A stretch of 64,000 nucleotides of DNA from Roseburia_C sp900315735 (GTDB taxonomy: Bacteria; Bacillota; Clostridia; Lachnospirales; Lachnospiraceae). A model generated the notes under the pieces. The model saw only the letters and a list, made by a program, of their open reading frames with translations. It did no database searches and was not told the DNA's origin. The stretch lies in NCBI GenBank assembly GCA_052118425.1, contig JBQKHF010000006.1; one strand, given 5' to 3'. Positions within the stretch are counted from its first letter, which is position 1; every line of letters starts with the position of its first letter. Positions 43,522 through 52,675 of this stretch are shown here, in pieces. Position numbers and translations under genes: made by a program.

Positions 43522-44842
43522 TCTGTCTCCTTCCAAGGACTGCATTCAGCAAATCCTGCCCGCTTGATTTTACAATATCTGCCTGTACTTGTAAAGTTCT
43601 TTTCAGCTCCGTCAACGTGATGTCATCTAGGAAAACATCTTCTCCCATACGCAACACATTGCATGGCAACAGTATCTCATCTCCTAAATCTTCGTCCTTA
43701 AGCTGTGCGATAATATCCTGTCCGGTCAGAAGCCCTGCAACGGTAATCCGCTCTCCGAAGAAATCATTTCGAATCACACGGACCCGTGCCTTCACCTGCG
43801 GAAACTTCTCTTTCATCTCTCCTACCAGTTCCTCTAAAATCGGTCCTGCCAGCTTTCCGGTTACCAGCGTCACATTACGCTTTAAAGATGCATCTTTCTT
43901 TTCTGCGGCAAGTGCCTCCCGGAATTCATCCCGCAGCAGTGTAATCATTCCCACGCCATTTTCCAGCTGGATATATCCATCATAATTTTCTTCCGGTGGA
44001 AGCGGCTGTTCTGCCAGAAGATACCACTCATCTCCGCCATGCACAAAATGAGTGCCAAAATGCTCCATGCAATAGTCCTGCCAGCGGTGAATCTGCTCTA
44101 AGACTTTTCTTGCATCTTCTTTTTCAAAAGGTTCCAAAGGATATAAGCCCTCCCGGTATCTTGTCAGGCCAACCGGTACAATGGAAAGGCTCTGCATATT
44201 TGGAATATATTCTGTCAGATCACGGATTGTCCGCTCTAACTCTTCACCGTCATTGACTCCTTTACAGAGTACAACCTGTCCATTCATTTCAATTCCGGCA
44301 TCTGATAACCGCTTGATTTTCTTTAAGGCTTCTCCTGCGAAACGGTTGTGTAACATGGTGCAGCGAAGCTTCGGATTCGTGGTATGCACCGACACATTAA
44401 TCGGTCCAAGATTATAGTATATGATACGTTCGATATCCTTATCCTTCATATTGGTCAGTGTTACATAGTTACCCTGTAAGAAGGAAAGTCTGGAATCATC
44501 ATCCTTAAAATAAAGTGTCTCACGCATGCCCGGCGGCATCTGGTCAATAAAACAGAACATGCACTTATTGGAACAGGATTTGTAATCGTCCATCAGTCCG
44601 TTTTCAAATTCGATGCCAAGGTCTTCATCATAATCTTTTTCAATTTCCAGTTCCCACTCTTCGCCATTGCTCTTTCTTACCACCACCAGAAGATATTCAT
44701 CCTCTGTCAGGAACTGATAGTCAAATACGTCTTCTATTTCTTTGCCATTAATGGAAATCAGTTCATCTCCCGGCTCAAGCTCAAGTTCCATGGCAATACT
44801 GTCCGGTTTTACTCCACTAATGACATGTTTCTTTGTATGCAT
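43514..44842 (-). CDS. DUF512 radical-SAM-like protein with PDZ domain
   Basis: A 442-residue protein of the widespread DUF512 family. An N-terminal PDZ-like domain (about 1-75; PGDELISINGKEIEDV) is followed by a radical-SAM-type cluster motif CSNKCMFCF (C-x3-C-x2-C, near 91-99) and the DUF512 domain (about 290 onward; EFREALAAE through LLTGQDII). The reaction is unknown. Co-occurrence with der is a recurring clostridial arrangement; here the stop overlaps the der start. The binding site before the ATG is weak. Confidence 0.85.
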   Translation of the reverse strand: MHTKKHVISGVKPDSIAMELELEPGDELISINGKEIEDVFDYQFLTEDEYLLVVVRKSNGEEWELEIEKDYDEDLGIEFENGLMDDYKSCSNKCMFCFIDQMPPGMRETLYFKDDDSRLSFLQGNYVTLTNMKDKDIERIIYYNLGPINVSVHTTNPKLRCTMLHNRFAGEALKKIKRLSDAGIEMNGQVVLCKGVNDGEELERTIRDLTEYIPNMQSLSIVPVGLTRYREGLYPLEPFEKEDARKVLEQIHRWQDYCMEHFGTHFVHGGDEWYLLAEQPLPPEENYDGYIQLENGVGMITLLRDEFREALAAEKKDASLKRNVTLVTGKLAGPILEELVGEMKEKFPQVKARVRVIRNDFFGERITVAGLLTGQDIIAQLKDEDLGDEILLPCNVLRMGEDVFLDDITLTELKRTLQVQADIVKSSGQDLLNAVLGRRQNE

Positions 44843-44895
44843 AAATTATTTTCTCAATCTTTCTATATTATAATACCTCTTTAGTTTACAATAAA

Positions 44896-44927
44896 AAGGG
44901 CAGAATAACAACAGTTATTCCACCCTT
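44896..44927 (-). terminator. Terminator of the ABC permease operon
   Basis: Minus strand stem AAGGG-GAATAAC with GTTATTC-CCCTT, tight ACAA loop, followed by TTTTTATTG. Confidence 0.8.
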
Positions 44928-44931
44928 CCAT

Positions 44932-46845
44932 TTATTGCTGCTCCATAGTCATGCTTCTGTCTTCCAGTTCCTGTGATGTCATCAGTTCATCCTCTGACTC
45001 TATGATATGTAACTCCAGCAGTTTGTTAATCGTGTATACACAGCGGTCACTCAAATCCAAAGAGAAATAGTAATCCTTACTGTTTTCTATTCCCCACATC
45101 ATCTGTTCCCGTCTGGTAAGCTGGATTCCCTGGCTGTTATAGACATGAAGATATATGTTGTTAACATAGATATGACTATAATAATCATCCGTTTCTGTAT
45201 CGAGATAAATATGTCCAGCACGAATATCCCTAAGATATGCGTCATAAACTTCCTCTATCTCATTCTCTGGTATACTTATACTGTTGTAATCCAGATCTCG
45301 ATTATACTTATCAAAATCCATCGAAAGAATATGATTATTCGGATCATCATAATTCACCAGCAGATTTCCCTTAAGATAATTTTCCGGATCCATAGACATA
45401 GCATAGATTCTTGAAACAACGGAATCTGCATTTTCATAATAATTTCTTGCAGCCGGTACAGCATAGCTACGCACCATAACACTTCCATCCGTAAGCTGAT
45501 AATCAATCTCTACCCATTGTATCACTTTATCCTGACTGGAAGAATCCTGATATGACTGGAACTCCTTTTTGGAATCTATAATCTGCTTATGAATGCTCAT
45601 AATCTCATCGATTCCATCTTCTGAGCTTTCCTCTATTTCGAAATAACAGTTGATATTTGCTGCAACGATTCTGTTCCTGTCTGGAATTTTATTTTCCATC
45701 CCAAACGCATTTCCTTTAATGCAGAGAAGAAATACTACCGCGCAGCCTAACATAACTCCACACTCTAAGAGCCTTTTTTTCGTCACCACACGAAGCTTCT
45801 TTGTCAATATCATTTCTGCAATAAAAAACGCCAAAAATCCTACAATCAGTACAATAAATAATACTACCAGGAAATTTCCCAGAGCAGTGCGTACCATTAC
45901 ATTAAATACACTGCCAATTAAGATTGCTGCAAGAAATGCCACGCATAGTGCCATGCCCCAACGGAAAACCGGTCTGGTTGCCGGAATAACCAATACATCT
46001 CCTGTCGTTTCCAATTTACGTTTCTGGTATAACAGGCATGCTAAAACAATGAATACCACACCAGTCAGTACATAAATTCCCACAATAGGAAGTCCAAACA
46101 TCTGGCATTCTATTTTATCCTCAAGATAAATATAATCAATTCCCACCTTATTCGCCAGGTAAATAACAGGAGATAAAATACTGTTCATACGGTCAGCATA
46201 AGAATTAGCCATACCATAGCCAATTGTACTTATCATGCAGGTAATCACATAGCGGCATCCAATATATAATACATTCAAAATAATCGTAAATACTGGCATT
46301 GCCAACAACTGCCCGGTAAACATACCCACCATGATTGCCATGCTATAAAAGAAAAAGCTTTCTCCTGCCAGTATCAGTGCCCATGCCAATAAATACTGTA
46401 ACGTTGTAATTCCCTGTACAATGCAGAAAACCGTACCAAGAATAAAAGTCAGCAGTATTGGCACCAGAATCATACAAAGTCCGGAAAGAAAATTACTGAT
46501 AAAAAGTTCTGTTCTTCTAACCGGAAGCGAATGAAACATATGCGAGCTTCTATTATTATATAAATAAGAAAATACCGCCATTGCTACGATAATTCCCACT
46601 GCAAGGCCAAGAAGCGCAATCGGTGTGCTGCTTCCACCCGGAAACAGAATCTGCATGAAATTGTTCTGTTTTATTTCCGTAATTTCCTGTGCAGAATAAC
46701 CTTCATAAGAAATCCCGGAATTCACTAACAACCGTAACGGAAGCATACACAGCAAAAATATGGTGTAAATCAGCCAGATTGGCCAGAAATGCGTAATATT
46801 CTTCCGAAATATTGTCCGATTAAAGAAGGATGTCTTTGACTGCAT
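44932..46845 (-). CDS. ABC transporter permease with large extracytoplasmic domain
   Basis: A 637-residue membrane protein. The first 380 or so residues have about ten membrane segments, including SHMFHSLPVRRTELFISNFLSG near the cytoplasmic coupling loop. The last 250 residues are soluble and acidic, with repeated YYS and DLDYNS-type stretches. It pairs with the ATPase, whose end overlaps this start by 26 bases. The ATG at 46845 has AGGAGG at good spacing; a GTG nine bases earlier is less likely. The exported substrate is unknown; such GntR-linked transporters often respond to cell-wall-active compounds. Confidence 0.8.
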   Translation of the reverse strand: MQSKTSFFNRTIFRKNITHFWPIWLIYTIFLLCMLPLRLLVNSGISYEGYSAQEITEIKQNNFMQILFPGGSSTPIALLGLAVGIIVAMAVFSYLYNNRSSHMFHSLPVRRTELFISNFLSGLCMILVPILLTFILGTVFCIVQGITTLQYLLAWALILAGESFFFYSMAIMVGMFTGQLLAMPVFTIILNVLYIGCRYVITCMISTIGYGMANSYADRMNSILSPVIYLANKVGIDYIYLEDKIECQMFGLPIVGIYVLTGVVFIVLACLLYQKRKLETTGDVLVIPATRPVFRWGMALCVAFLAAILIGSVFNVMVRTALGNFLVVLFIVLIVGFLAFFIAEMILTKKLRVVTKKRLLECGVMLGCAVVFLLCIKGNAFGMENKIPDRNRIVAANINCYFEIEESSEDGIDEIMSIHKQIIDSKKEFQSYQDSSSQDKVIQWVEIDYQLTDGSVMVRSYAVPAARNYYENADSVVSRIYAMSMDPENYLKGNLLVNYDDPNNHILSMDFDKYNRDLDYNSISIPENEIEEVYDAYLRDIRAGHIYLDTETDDYYSHIYVNNIYLHVYNSQGIQLTRREQMMWGIENSKDYYFSLDLSDRCVYTINKLLELHIIESEDELMTSQELEDRSMTMEQQ

Positions 46846-47719
46846 AATCCGCACCTCCTAATTCGTAAATAAAAATTTCTTCCAATGTCAGTGGCAGCAC
46901 GTCAATTAACATTGGTGAAGTCTGCTCTAACCGCAGCTTTGCCTCTTTGGGATTGCCCTTTACAATCATGGTATATACCCTTCCCGTACTGGACATATGC
47001 AATATTTCAAAATCGTCCGGAAGCTTCGGCATTTTTTCCTGATATGCCACTTGAATCTTACAGACACTTCCCTGCAGTTCACTTAAGGAACGCTCTAACA
47101 TTACTTTTCCATGATGCATAATGCCCACATGGTCGCAGACATCCTCTAACTCCCTTAAGTTATGGGAAGACACTAACACCGTGGTTCCATGTTCTGCCAC
47201 ATCGGACATGATAATACTCCAGATCTGTCTTCGCATTACCGGGTCTAATCCATCCACTGGCTCATCTAAAATCATAAGTTCCGGTCTGCAGCTGATTGCC
47301 AGCCAGAAAGCCGCCTGCTTCTGCATTCCTTTTGACATTCTCCGAATGGTCATTTTCGGATTAATATTAGAAAAAGCATCCTGAATCCGGAAAAACAAAT
47401 CTTCATCAAAAGTTTTATAAATTCCCTTATAAAAACGTTTCATTTCCATCACATCTGCCTGCTGGAAATAAAAAAGATCATCCGGAATATATGCAAATTT
47501 AGCTTTTGCCTGAGGATTCTCATACACCGGCATCCCGGCTATTTCTATATCGCCGGAATCCGGCTTATAAATTCCGGTAATATGTCTTATTATCGTAGAT
47601 TTACCTGCTCCGTTCGGTCCTACCAGTCCGTAAATCGCGCCGTCTTTTACATGCAGGTTTACACCATCTAACGCCCGGAAATCTCCAAATGTTTTCACTA
47701 CATTATTTACCCGTATCAT
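46820..47719 (-). CDS. ABC transporter ATP-binding protein (YtrB-like)
   Basis: A 299-residue ATPase of the YtrB/CcmA export class. Walker A GPNGAGKSTIIRHI (about 35-48), signature MSKGMQKQAAFWLAISCRPE, Walker B LMILDEPVDGLDPVMRR and the HNLRELEDVCDH switch are visible. It is followed by about 80 residues of C-terminal beta region. It overlaps the GntR regulator by 17 bases and the permease by 26, so the three are one tightly coupled operon. Confidence 0.92.
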   Translation of the reverse strand: MIRVNNVVKTFGDFRALDGVNLHVKDGAIYGLVGPNGAGKSTIIRHITGIYKPDSGDIEIAGMPVYENPQAKAKFAYIPDDLFYFQQADVMEMKRFYKGIYKTFDEDLFFRIQDAFSNINPKMTIRRMSKGMQKQAAFWLAISCRPELMILDEPVDGLDPVMRRQIWSIIMSDVAEHGTTVLVSSHNLRELEDVCDHVGIMHHGKVMLERSLSELQGSVCKIQVAYQEKMPKLPDDFEILHMSSTGRVYTMIVKGNPKEAKLRLEQTSPMLIDVLPLTLEEIFIYELGGADYAVKDILL

Positions 47720-48089
47720 GGATATACTCTCCTCCTTCCAGTTCCGTTATCCGATGTTTCAACTGCTCCGGCTCTACTGCCAGATATAGCAATTCTGATA
47801 CGATTTCATCAAAATGTCCTTTTAACTCCACGGTTCTTGCATCCTTTACATGCTTCTGGGCAGCCACAAATGTACCCTTTCCGGAAATGGTATAGACATA
47901 TCCTTCACTTTCTAAGTCCCGGTAAGCCCGCTGGATGGTATTCGGATTAATTGCCAGTGTTGCTGCCAGTTCACGCACAGAAGGCAGTTTTTCATCCGCT
48001 GTCAATGCATTGGAAATCACAAGATGACGCATTCCATCTTTAATCTGTTCGTAAATAGGCTTTGCATCTCTGTAATTAAGCTGTATCAC
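47703..48089 (-). CDS. GntR/YtrA-family transcriptional regulator
   Basis: A 128-residue short GntR regulator of the YtrA type, which typically represses its own ABC-transporter operon and is relieved by wall-targeting antibiotics in Bacillus. The winged helix is ADEKLPSVRELAATLAINPNTIQRAYRDLESEGYVYTISGKGTFV (about 30-75), with a short helical tail. The start is a GTG at 48089 with AAAGGAGG. It heads the operon. Confidence 0.9.
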   Translation of the reverse strand: MIQLNYRDAKPIYEQIKDGMRHLVISNALTADEKLPSVRELAATLAINPNTIQRAYRDLESEGYVYTISGKGTFVAAQKHVKDARTVELKGHFDEIVSELLYLAVEPEQLKHRITELEGGEYIHDTGK

Positions 48090-48151
48090 TTCGTTTCCTC
48101 CTTTTGGAATATCGTAGGTGTATTATCCGTATTACTTCAATTGATACGCAC

Positions 48152-48180
48152 ACTATAACATCCCATGAAATGAGACACAA
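48152..48180 (-). promoter_or_regulatory. Promoter of the GntR-ABC operon
   Basis: Minus strand: -35 TTGTGT (48175-48180), 17-base spacer, -10 TATAGT (48152-48157). Confidence 0.65.
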
Positions 48181-48230
48181 GAAAAATATCTGTATGATTT
48201 TATTAATAGTTCCTTAATGCTACCCGCGTA

Positions 48231-48324
48231 AACTACGAGAAAAACTCTTTGCGAGTTTCTCGAGTTATCGCGGTGCTCGTCAAATCTGCATGCAAGCATG
48301 CGATTTTTCTCGCTACTCGCGTAA
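48231..48324. repeat. 94-bp dispersed repeat, copy 1
   Basis: Matches 55669-55762 without gaps, with three differences in 94 positions. It is rich in internal inverted repeats (GAGAAA/TTTCTC, GCATGC-AA-GCATGC, TCGCG/CGCGA). It sits between the terminator of the MCP-like gene and the GntR promoter. Plus-strand frames through both copies give the same peptide (MRVSRVIAVL...KSACKHAIFLATRV) without a binding site, so coding is unlikely. Confidence 0.85.
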
Positions 48325-48330
48325 GTAAAA

Positions 48331-48360
48331 AGACGGAACCAGTTTACACTGATTCCGTCT
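48331..48360 (-). terminator. Terminator of the MCP-like gene
   Basis: Minus strand stem AGACGGAATCAGT/ACTGGTTCCGTCT with a 4-base loop, one mismatch, and TTTTTACTT after it. Confidence 0.8.
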
Positions 48361-48397
48361 CGTTATGCTATTTCCATCTTCCTGTCATCAGGAAATA

Positions 48398-48979
48398 TTA
48401 TTCACATTTTTCAATTGCTGCAATTACTTCATTTAATTTCTGTAATTCATCTTTGATTTCACGGTTGTTATTACCAAAGTCTGTTGCTAATGCAGATACA
48501 TTGGTTGCTACAATTGCGAATCCTTTTCCAGCCTCTCCTGCACGGGCAGCTTCAATAGAAGCATTTAATGCCAGAATCTTCTGGTTCTTCTCAATCTTGT
48601 CCAGCTGTTTGGTAATATCATTAATCTTCTGGATGTATTCTGAGGTCTTCTGTACATTCTCATGAATATCAGAATTCTTCTTCTCTTCGTCCATTCTCTT
48701 CTCTTCAGATGCTGCAAGCTGTGTCAGAACAATCGTCAGAGCTGCAGTTTTAGCCTTAGCCTCGTTTTCATCCTCTGCGTCTTCCTTCTTCGCATAAGAA
48801 AGATATCCAACAATTTCAATCCCGGCTTTGATCACATCTCTGTATTCAGATGCTTCGCCTTCCCCGATTGCTACATTTCCATCAGAATCCAGAAGTAATG
48901 GTTTTACTCCTGTTACATTTTCCCATTGTGCAAAAAGTACCTCTATATCTTCTGCATTAAATATCTCATTCAACTGCAT
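48398..48979 (-). CDS. Small soluble methyl-accepting chemotaxis-like protein
   Basis: A 193-residue protein without a membrane segment. The N-terminal part (about 1-65) resembles a small sensory domain (LLLDSDGNVAIGEGEASEYRDV). A coiled-coil follows, and then an MCP signalling tip, NQKILALNASIEAARAGEAGKGFAIVA (near 138-165). It is far shorter than transmembrane receptors and carries only part of the signalling hairpin. No chemotaxis kinase genes are in the window, so its partner is unknown. Confidence 0.82.
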   Translation of the reverse strand: MQLNEIFNAEDIEVLFAQWENVTGVKPLLLDSDGNVAIGEGEASEYRDVIKAGIEIVGYLSYAKKEDAEDENEAKAKTAALTIVLTQLAASEEKRMDEEKKNSDIHENVQKTSEYIQKINDITKQLDKIEKNQKILALNASIEAARAGEAGKGFAIVATNVSALATDFGNNNREIKDELQKLNEVIAAIEKCE

Positions 48980-49008
48980 ATTTCTGCCCTCCTAAATTAT
49001 TTATCCTA

Positions 49009-49037
49009 ATTATATCACATGTTTGCTTTGTGAACAA
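49009..49037 (-). promoter_or_regulatory. Promoter of the MCP-like gene
   Basis: Minus strand: -35 TTGTTC (49032-49037), 17-base spacer, -10 TATAAT (49009-49014). Confidence 0.7.
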
Positions 49038-49063
49038 AAAAATTTTCATTTTTTGACATTTTT

Positions 49064-49924
49064 CTATTTAATGCACAAAAATGCCCCAAGATTTCCTCTT
49101 CTTCCATGGCTTGCTCTGTGCGAAAATAACAGTTCACTGTTACAGCAGGTGCACACATTCGGTAAAATCAGTTTTTCCGGCAGAATTCCCGCATCTAAAA
49201 GCACTCTTTCATTGGCTTTCCAGAGATTTAACTGATACTTTCCATTTTCTTTCCGGTACATGATTTCACTGCCGTGACCGGAAAACTCCCGTTCAAATTC
49301 CAGTGCCACATCTTCACTTACTTCATAGCAGTCCTGGCAGATAGATGGACCTATGGCACACCATACATCCTCCGGTGCTGTTCCATATGCTTCTGCCATT
49401 GCTTTCAGCGTGGCTCTTCCCATTCTGTTAACCGTGCCCCTCCAGCCGGAATGACTGAGCCCGATTGCCTTATGCTTTGTATCCACAAAGTAAAGCGGCA
49501 CACAGTCTGCATAAAAGGTTGCAAGCATCAATCCCGGCACATCGGTAATTAATCCATCAATATCATGATACGGCCGTTCCTTTGTCAGTCCGCTTCCCGC
49601 ATCCTCCATGGTTACTTTTCTTACGTTGGTGGTATGTGTCTGGTCAGAGCAGACAATATGCTCTGCCGGAACTTCCATTGCCTCCGCTACCCTGCGGAAA
49701 TTTTCCTTTACCGCCTCTATATCATCTCCACGGTTAAAACTTAAATCCAGGGAAGAAAATTCATTCTTACTTACTCCACCCATTCTTGTGGTAAAGCAGT
49801 GTTTTACCATATCAAGTGCCTGAAGCTGAGGATACTGCAACAGCACCAGTTCTTTTTCTCCCGGATGCGAAAATACAGATGGTGTCATGGTTCGCCCATC
49901 TTTTTTTATCTGAAATTCTGTCAT
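49064..49924 (-). CDS. pgeF: Purine nucleoside phosphorylase/polyphenol oxidase family (YfiH, PgeF)
   Basis: A 286-residue protein of the YfiH/LACC1 family. Related proteins have purine nucleoside phosphorylase and adenosine deaminase activity, and E. coli YfiH edits L-Ser misincorporated in peptidoglycan. Zinc ligands are visible in ATFYADCVPLYF and GLSHSGWRGTVNRM, together with a Cys near CAIGPSICQDCYEV and the C-terminal CTCCNSELLFSHRASHGRRGNLG. The ATG at 49924 has AGGAAAAGGG. Confidence 0.88.
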   Translation of the reverse strand: MTEFQIKKDGRTMTPSVFSHPGEKELVLLQYPQLQALDMVKHCFTTRMGGVSKNEFSSLDLSFNRGDDIEAVKENFRRVAEAMEVPAEHIVCSDQTHTTNVRKVTMEDAGSGLTKERPYHDIDGLITDVPGLMLATFYADCVPLYFVDTKHKAIGLSHSGWRGTVNRMGRATLKAMAEAYGTAPEDVWCAIGPSICQDCYEVSEDVALEFEREFSGHGSEIMYRKENGKYQLNLWKANERVLLDAGILPEKLILPNVCTCCNSELLFSHRASHGRRGNLGAFLCIK

Positions 49925-50044
49925 TTTGTCCCTTTTCCTATTCTACTATTATTTCTATTCTTATTTTTTTCTAGTTTTGTTTCAATGCTGTAACTGATTC
50001 CATTCTCCCACATTCTTTTTTCTGTATAAAGTCCTCCTCTGTCA

Positions 50045-50404
50045 CTAATAAGGCTCTATATAGGGAAATGCATCCTTCAGCCACTGTATGTCATCCCCTA
50101 ATATTGCAAGCACATCAAACCGGCATGGCAGTCCCATGGTATGTTTACACATCAGGTAATAATCTGCCACTCTTGATATCTTCCTTTGCTTGCGGTAATC
50201 AACCGCTTCCTGTGGAAGTCCCTTTCCGGTATCACTGCGGTATTTTACCTCTGCAAAAACAAGATATTTTCCATCTCTTGCAATAATATCGATTTCTCCA
50301 AACCTGCAACGGTAGTTCATTTCACAGATGCTGCAGCCGGCTGCCTTTAAATAATCTGCCGCCTTCTTCTCATATTCACTGCCCATGATGCGTTTATTTT
50401 CCAT
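50045..50404 (-). CDS. yraN: UPF0102 family protein YraN
   Basis: A 119-residue endonuclease-fold protein of the YraN/UPF0102 family, commonly next to rnhB, as here. It shows GSEYEKKAADYLKAAGCSI, the RFGEIDIIARD motif, and LVFAEVKYRSDTGKG, a PD-(D/E)xK-like set (Asp, then E-x-K). The cellular role is not established. The AAGGGGAG site precedes the ATG. Confidence 0.92.
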   Translation of the reverse strand: MENKRIMGSEYEKKAADYLKAAGCSICEMNYRCRFGEIDIIARDGKYLVFAEVKYRSDTGKGLPQEAVDYRKQRKISRVADYYLMCKHTMGLPCRFDVLAILGDDIQWLKDAFPYIEPY

Positions 50405-50498
50405 CTCATACTCCCCTTTTCTGTTATTCCTGTTATTCGGATTCCTGCTATTTGGATTTCCACTATCATGATTGCTGTTACAGCTATTTTTATTTTCT

Positions 50499-50831
50499 TT
50501 ATTCTAATTTACTGCGCAGCTTATCCATATCATCGACAAATACCAGTATCTCTGCTACTACTTCATATAACTCCGGTGGAATCATATCTCCGATTTCAAG
50601 CTTAGATAAGGTACTTGCAAGCTGATTATCCTGATACAAAGGAACGTCTTCCTCTTTGGCTTTCTCGATGATTTTATCCGCAAGATATCCTTTACCGGTT
50701 GCCAGTATCTTTGGTGCCCTCTCTCCCGGCTCATATGCAATGGCTACTGCTGTTTTTTCTTTTTCTTTTGTTTTCTCTTCTCCGGCATTTTTCCCATCGA
50801 AGTTTGCCGGATGCCAGATTCCATTTTTCAT
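50499..50831 (-). CDS. FlhB C-terminal-domain-like protein
   Basis: A 110-residue soluble protein matching the cytoplasmic domain of the type III export switch FlhB/YscU. It has AVAIAYEPGERAPKILATGKGYLADKIIEKAKEEDVPLYQD and the closing EIGDMIPPELYEVVAEILVFV. The self-cleavage motif NPTH is absent: the corresponding position reads KEKT. The membrane half of FlhB is also missing. It starts right after the FliK-like gene (three-base gap), suggesting the two are coupled. Full flagellar export genes are not in the window. Confidence 0.87.
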   Translation of the reverse strand: MKNGIWHPANFDGKNAGEEKTKEKEKTAVAIAYEPGERAPKILATGKGYLADKIIEKAKEEDVPLYQDNQLASTLSKLEIGDMIPPELYEVVAEILVFVDDMDKLRSKLE

Positions 50832-50834
50832 AAA

Positions 50835-52637
50835 TTACGCCCTCATATCAAAGGAATAGCGATGCAGGATTCCCGCTGACGGATGCTCCTGCTGCATAAA
50901 ATCTTCTACCAGATTTTTCTTTTTGGACTGGTTCTCCACCTGTACCGTACAGGAATATCCCTTCTCCTGCAGCCGATGCATCAGCTCATCCATATGTTCT
51001 TCGATTAAATCATATGATTTCTCATCCTCAAGATAAAAATTCGTATGCACTTTTCTATCCTTCATCCGCACAGATACATCTGTTGCACCGAGGTTATCCA
51101 TATCAAGATGCAAAAAGGCACTTAGTTCGCCATCCGGTCTGTCCACACCACTCTTATTGGTATAAACAAATAAATCTCCATGAGCATTCTGATTGGACAT
51201 CCGAAGCGGAATCTGAACATAATGATAGGCATTATTAATCTGATTCATAAATTCAATATTACCCTGCAGATTACTTACCGCTTTTGCCAGAGAGGTATTG
51301 CTCTGACCGGATTCCTGCACCAGTTCCTGCATTTTCTGCATCTGGTTTTCCATCTTCTCATAGAGATGCTTAATGGCATCCCCTTTAACCTCTTCCGGTT
51401 TTAGTGTCCACTGCTGTTTTACTTCATATTCCAACACTTTCTGATACTCTTTACTAGAAAACAGTTTCTTTGCTGAGCCTCCCGTTAATCCCATAATCTC
51501 ATCCAATGCCTGATGCAGTTCTTTCAGAAATGCTCCCGTAGAAAGATTTCCGTTTAAAACTCCCTCTGCGGTAAATAATTTACTGCCGGCAAGCTGTGGA
51601 AATTCTTTCAAGAGATTTGAAAACTCCTTCATCTGTCCCTCTGTAAACAATGCTCCGACACTGCCTTTGGCATAATACTGTACACCCTGTGTATCAGAAG
51701 AAGCATTCCCTTCTGCTGCCTGCGCTACATTTTCTTCCGATACCGCCTCTTCACCAGGATTTACCGCCACGTCATCCAGCGTTTCTTCTATGGTTTCTGC
51801 TATTGCATCTTCTATCGTTCCCGCTTCTGCTCCCGCAATCTCTGTGGCAGCAAATTCTGACGTTCCATCCAGCAAAGCTCCCTCCTGAAGTTCCACCGGG
51901 CTCCAGCCGCCCTTCTGTACTCCCTCTTTTACAATTGCAGATGCATCCAAAGATCCATCCTGTTTCAATACCTGATAAATTCTGCTTCCCAGTTCCAATG
52001 CCTCTGCCTCGGAAAGGTTTTCATTCTGGTACAATTTTCCTATGCTTTCTAAGACATCATCAAACTGTGAAGTGATTGCTGCCTGATCAGATTTATAATT
52101 TTCAAACTGCTGAATAAATTCCTGAGTCATCGGAATATCAAGCTTATGCATCAATACCAGCGACTTCATATCTGCATCCGGATATGCTGAAATGCTGCGT
52201 GCCATATCCATAAGACTTTCCCTGCCAATGGACATCTGCTCTTCCATCATGGAATTGACCATATCTATCATTCTTGGTTCTGCCGGAATGCCTGCTGCAT
52301 CCAGTGCCTTTAACAATGTCGGATTATTGAGATTTCCATTGGTATAAGGGCGAATTTCAACGGTAGTTCCATCATTGGATTTCACCTGAAAAAACATTGC
52401 CTGACCAACGGCTAACTGCACGCCTGTCGCTATTCTCGCCTGAATGGTCTGACCATTTGCCAGTCCCAGAGAAACCGTTCCGTTTTTGATATCATTTACG
52501 GTTCCTTCGAATACATTTCCTACCGTCATTTCCCGCACGGCTGATACCAGCTGCTGAACCCCTTGCTGCGGGGCTGTTGCTGTAGCTCCGGTAGCCGAAC
52601 TTCTGTTGTATTGTGCTAACATGTCTGAAATCTGCAT
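50835..52637 (-). CDS. FliK-like hook-length-control domain protein
   Basis: A 600-residue hydrophilic protein. The N-terminus (about 25-95) has an OB-like beta domain (VGNVFEGTVNDIKNGTVSLGLANGQ, IATGVQLAVGQAMFFQVKSND). A long helical and acidic Ala/Glu-rich middle (260-310) follows. The C-terminal part (about 475-570) resembles the FliK C-terminal domain (IPLRMSNQNAHGDLFVYTNK, AFLHLDMDNLGATDVSVRMKDRKVHTNFY). It has no signal peptide. With the downstream FlhB-C-like gene it forms an orphan pair outside any flagellar operon. The ATG at 52637 is chosen over a GTG at 52646. Confidence 0.82.
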   Translation of the reverse strand: MQISDMLAQYNRSSATGATATAPQQGVQQLVSAVREMTVGNVFEGTVNDIKNGTVSLGLANGQTIQARIATGVQLAVGQAMFFQVKSNDGTTVEIRPYTNGNLNNPTLLKALDAAGIPAEPRMIDMVNSMMEEQMSIGRESLMDMARSISAYPDADMKSLVLMHKLDIPMTQEFIQQFENYKSDQAAITSQFDDVLESIGKLYQNENLSEAEALELGSRIYQVLKQDGSLDASAIVKEGVQKGGWSPVELQEGALLDGTSEFAATEIAGAEAGTIEDAIAETIEETLDDVAVNPGEEAVSEENVAQAAEGNASSDTQGVQYYAKGSVGALFTEGQMKEFSNLLKEFPQLAGSKLFTAEGVLNGNLSTGAFLKELHQALDEIMGLTGGSAKKLFSSKEYQKVLEYEVKQQWTLKPEEVKGDAIKHLYEKMENQMQKMQELVQESGQSNTSLAKAVSNLQGNIEFMNQINNAYHYVQIPLRMSNQNAHGDLFVYTNKSGVDRPDGELSAFLHLDMDNLGATDVSVRMKDRKVHTNFYLEDEKSYDLIEEHMDELMHRLQEKGYSCTVQVENQSKKKNLVEDFMQQEHPSAGILHRYSFDMRA

Positions 52638-52675
52638 ATCAATCACTCCACTCTGTATCGCCAGTTTCTTTCAAA

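Noticed and set aside
48249..48665. Plus-strand frame beginning MRVSRVIAVLVKSACKHA, antisense to the MCP-like gene
   Set aside because: It is produced by the 94-bp repeat; the same peptide appears in the other copy at 55687-55875, no binding site precedes it, and the rest overlaps a real gene.
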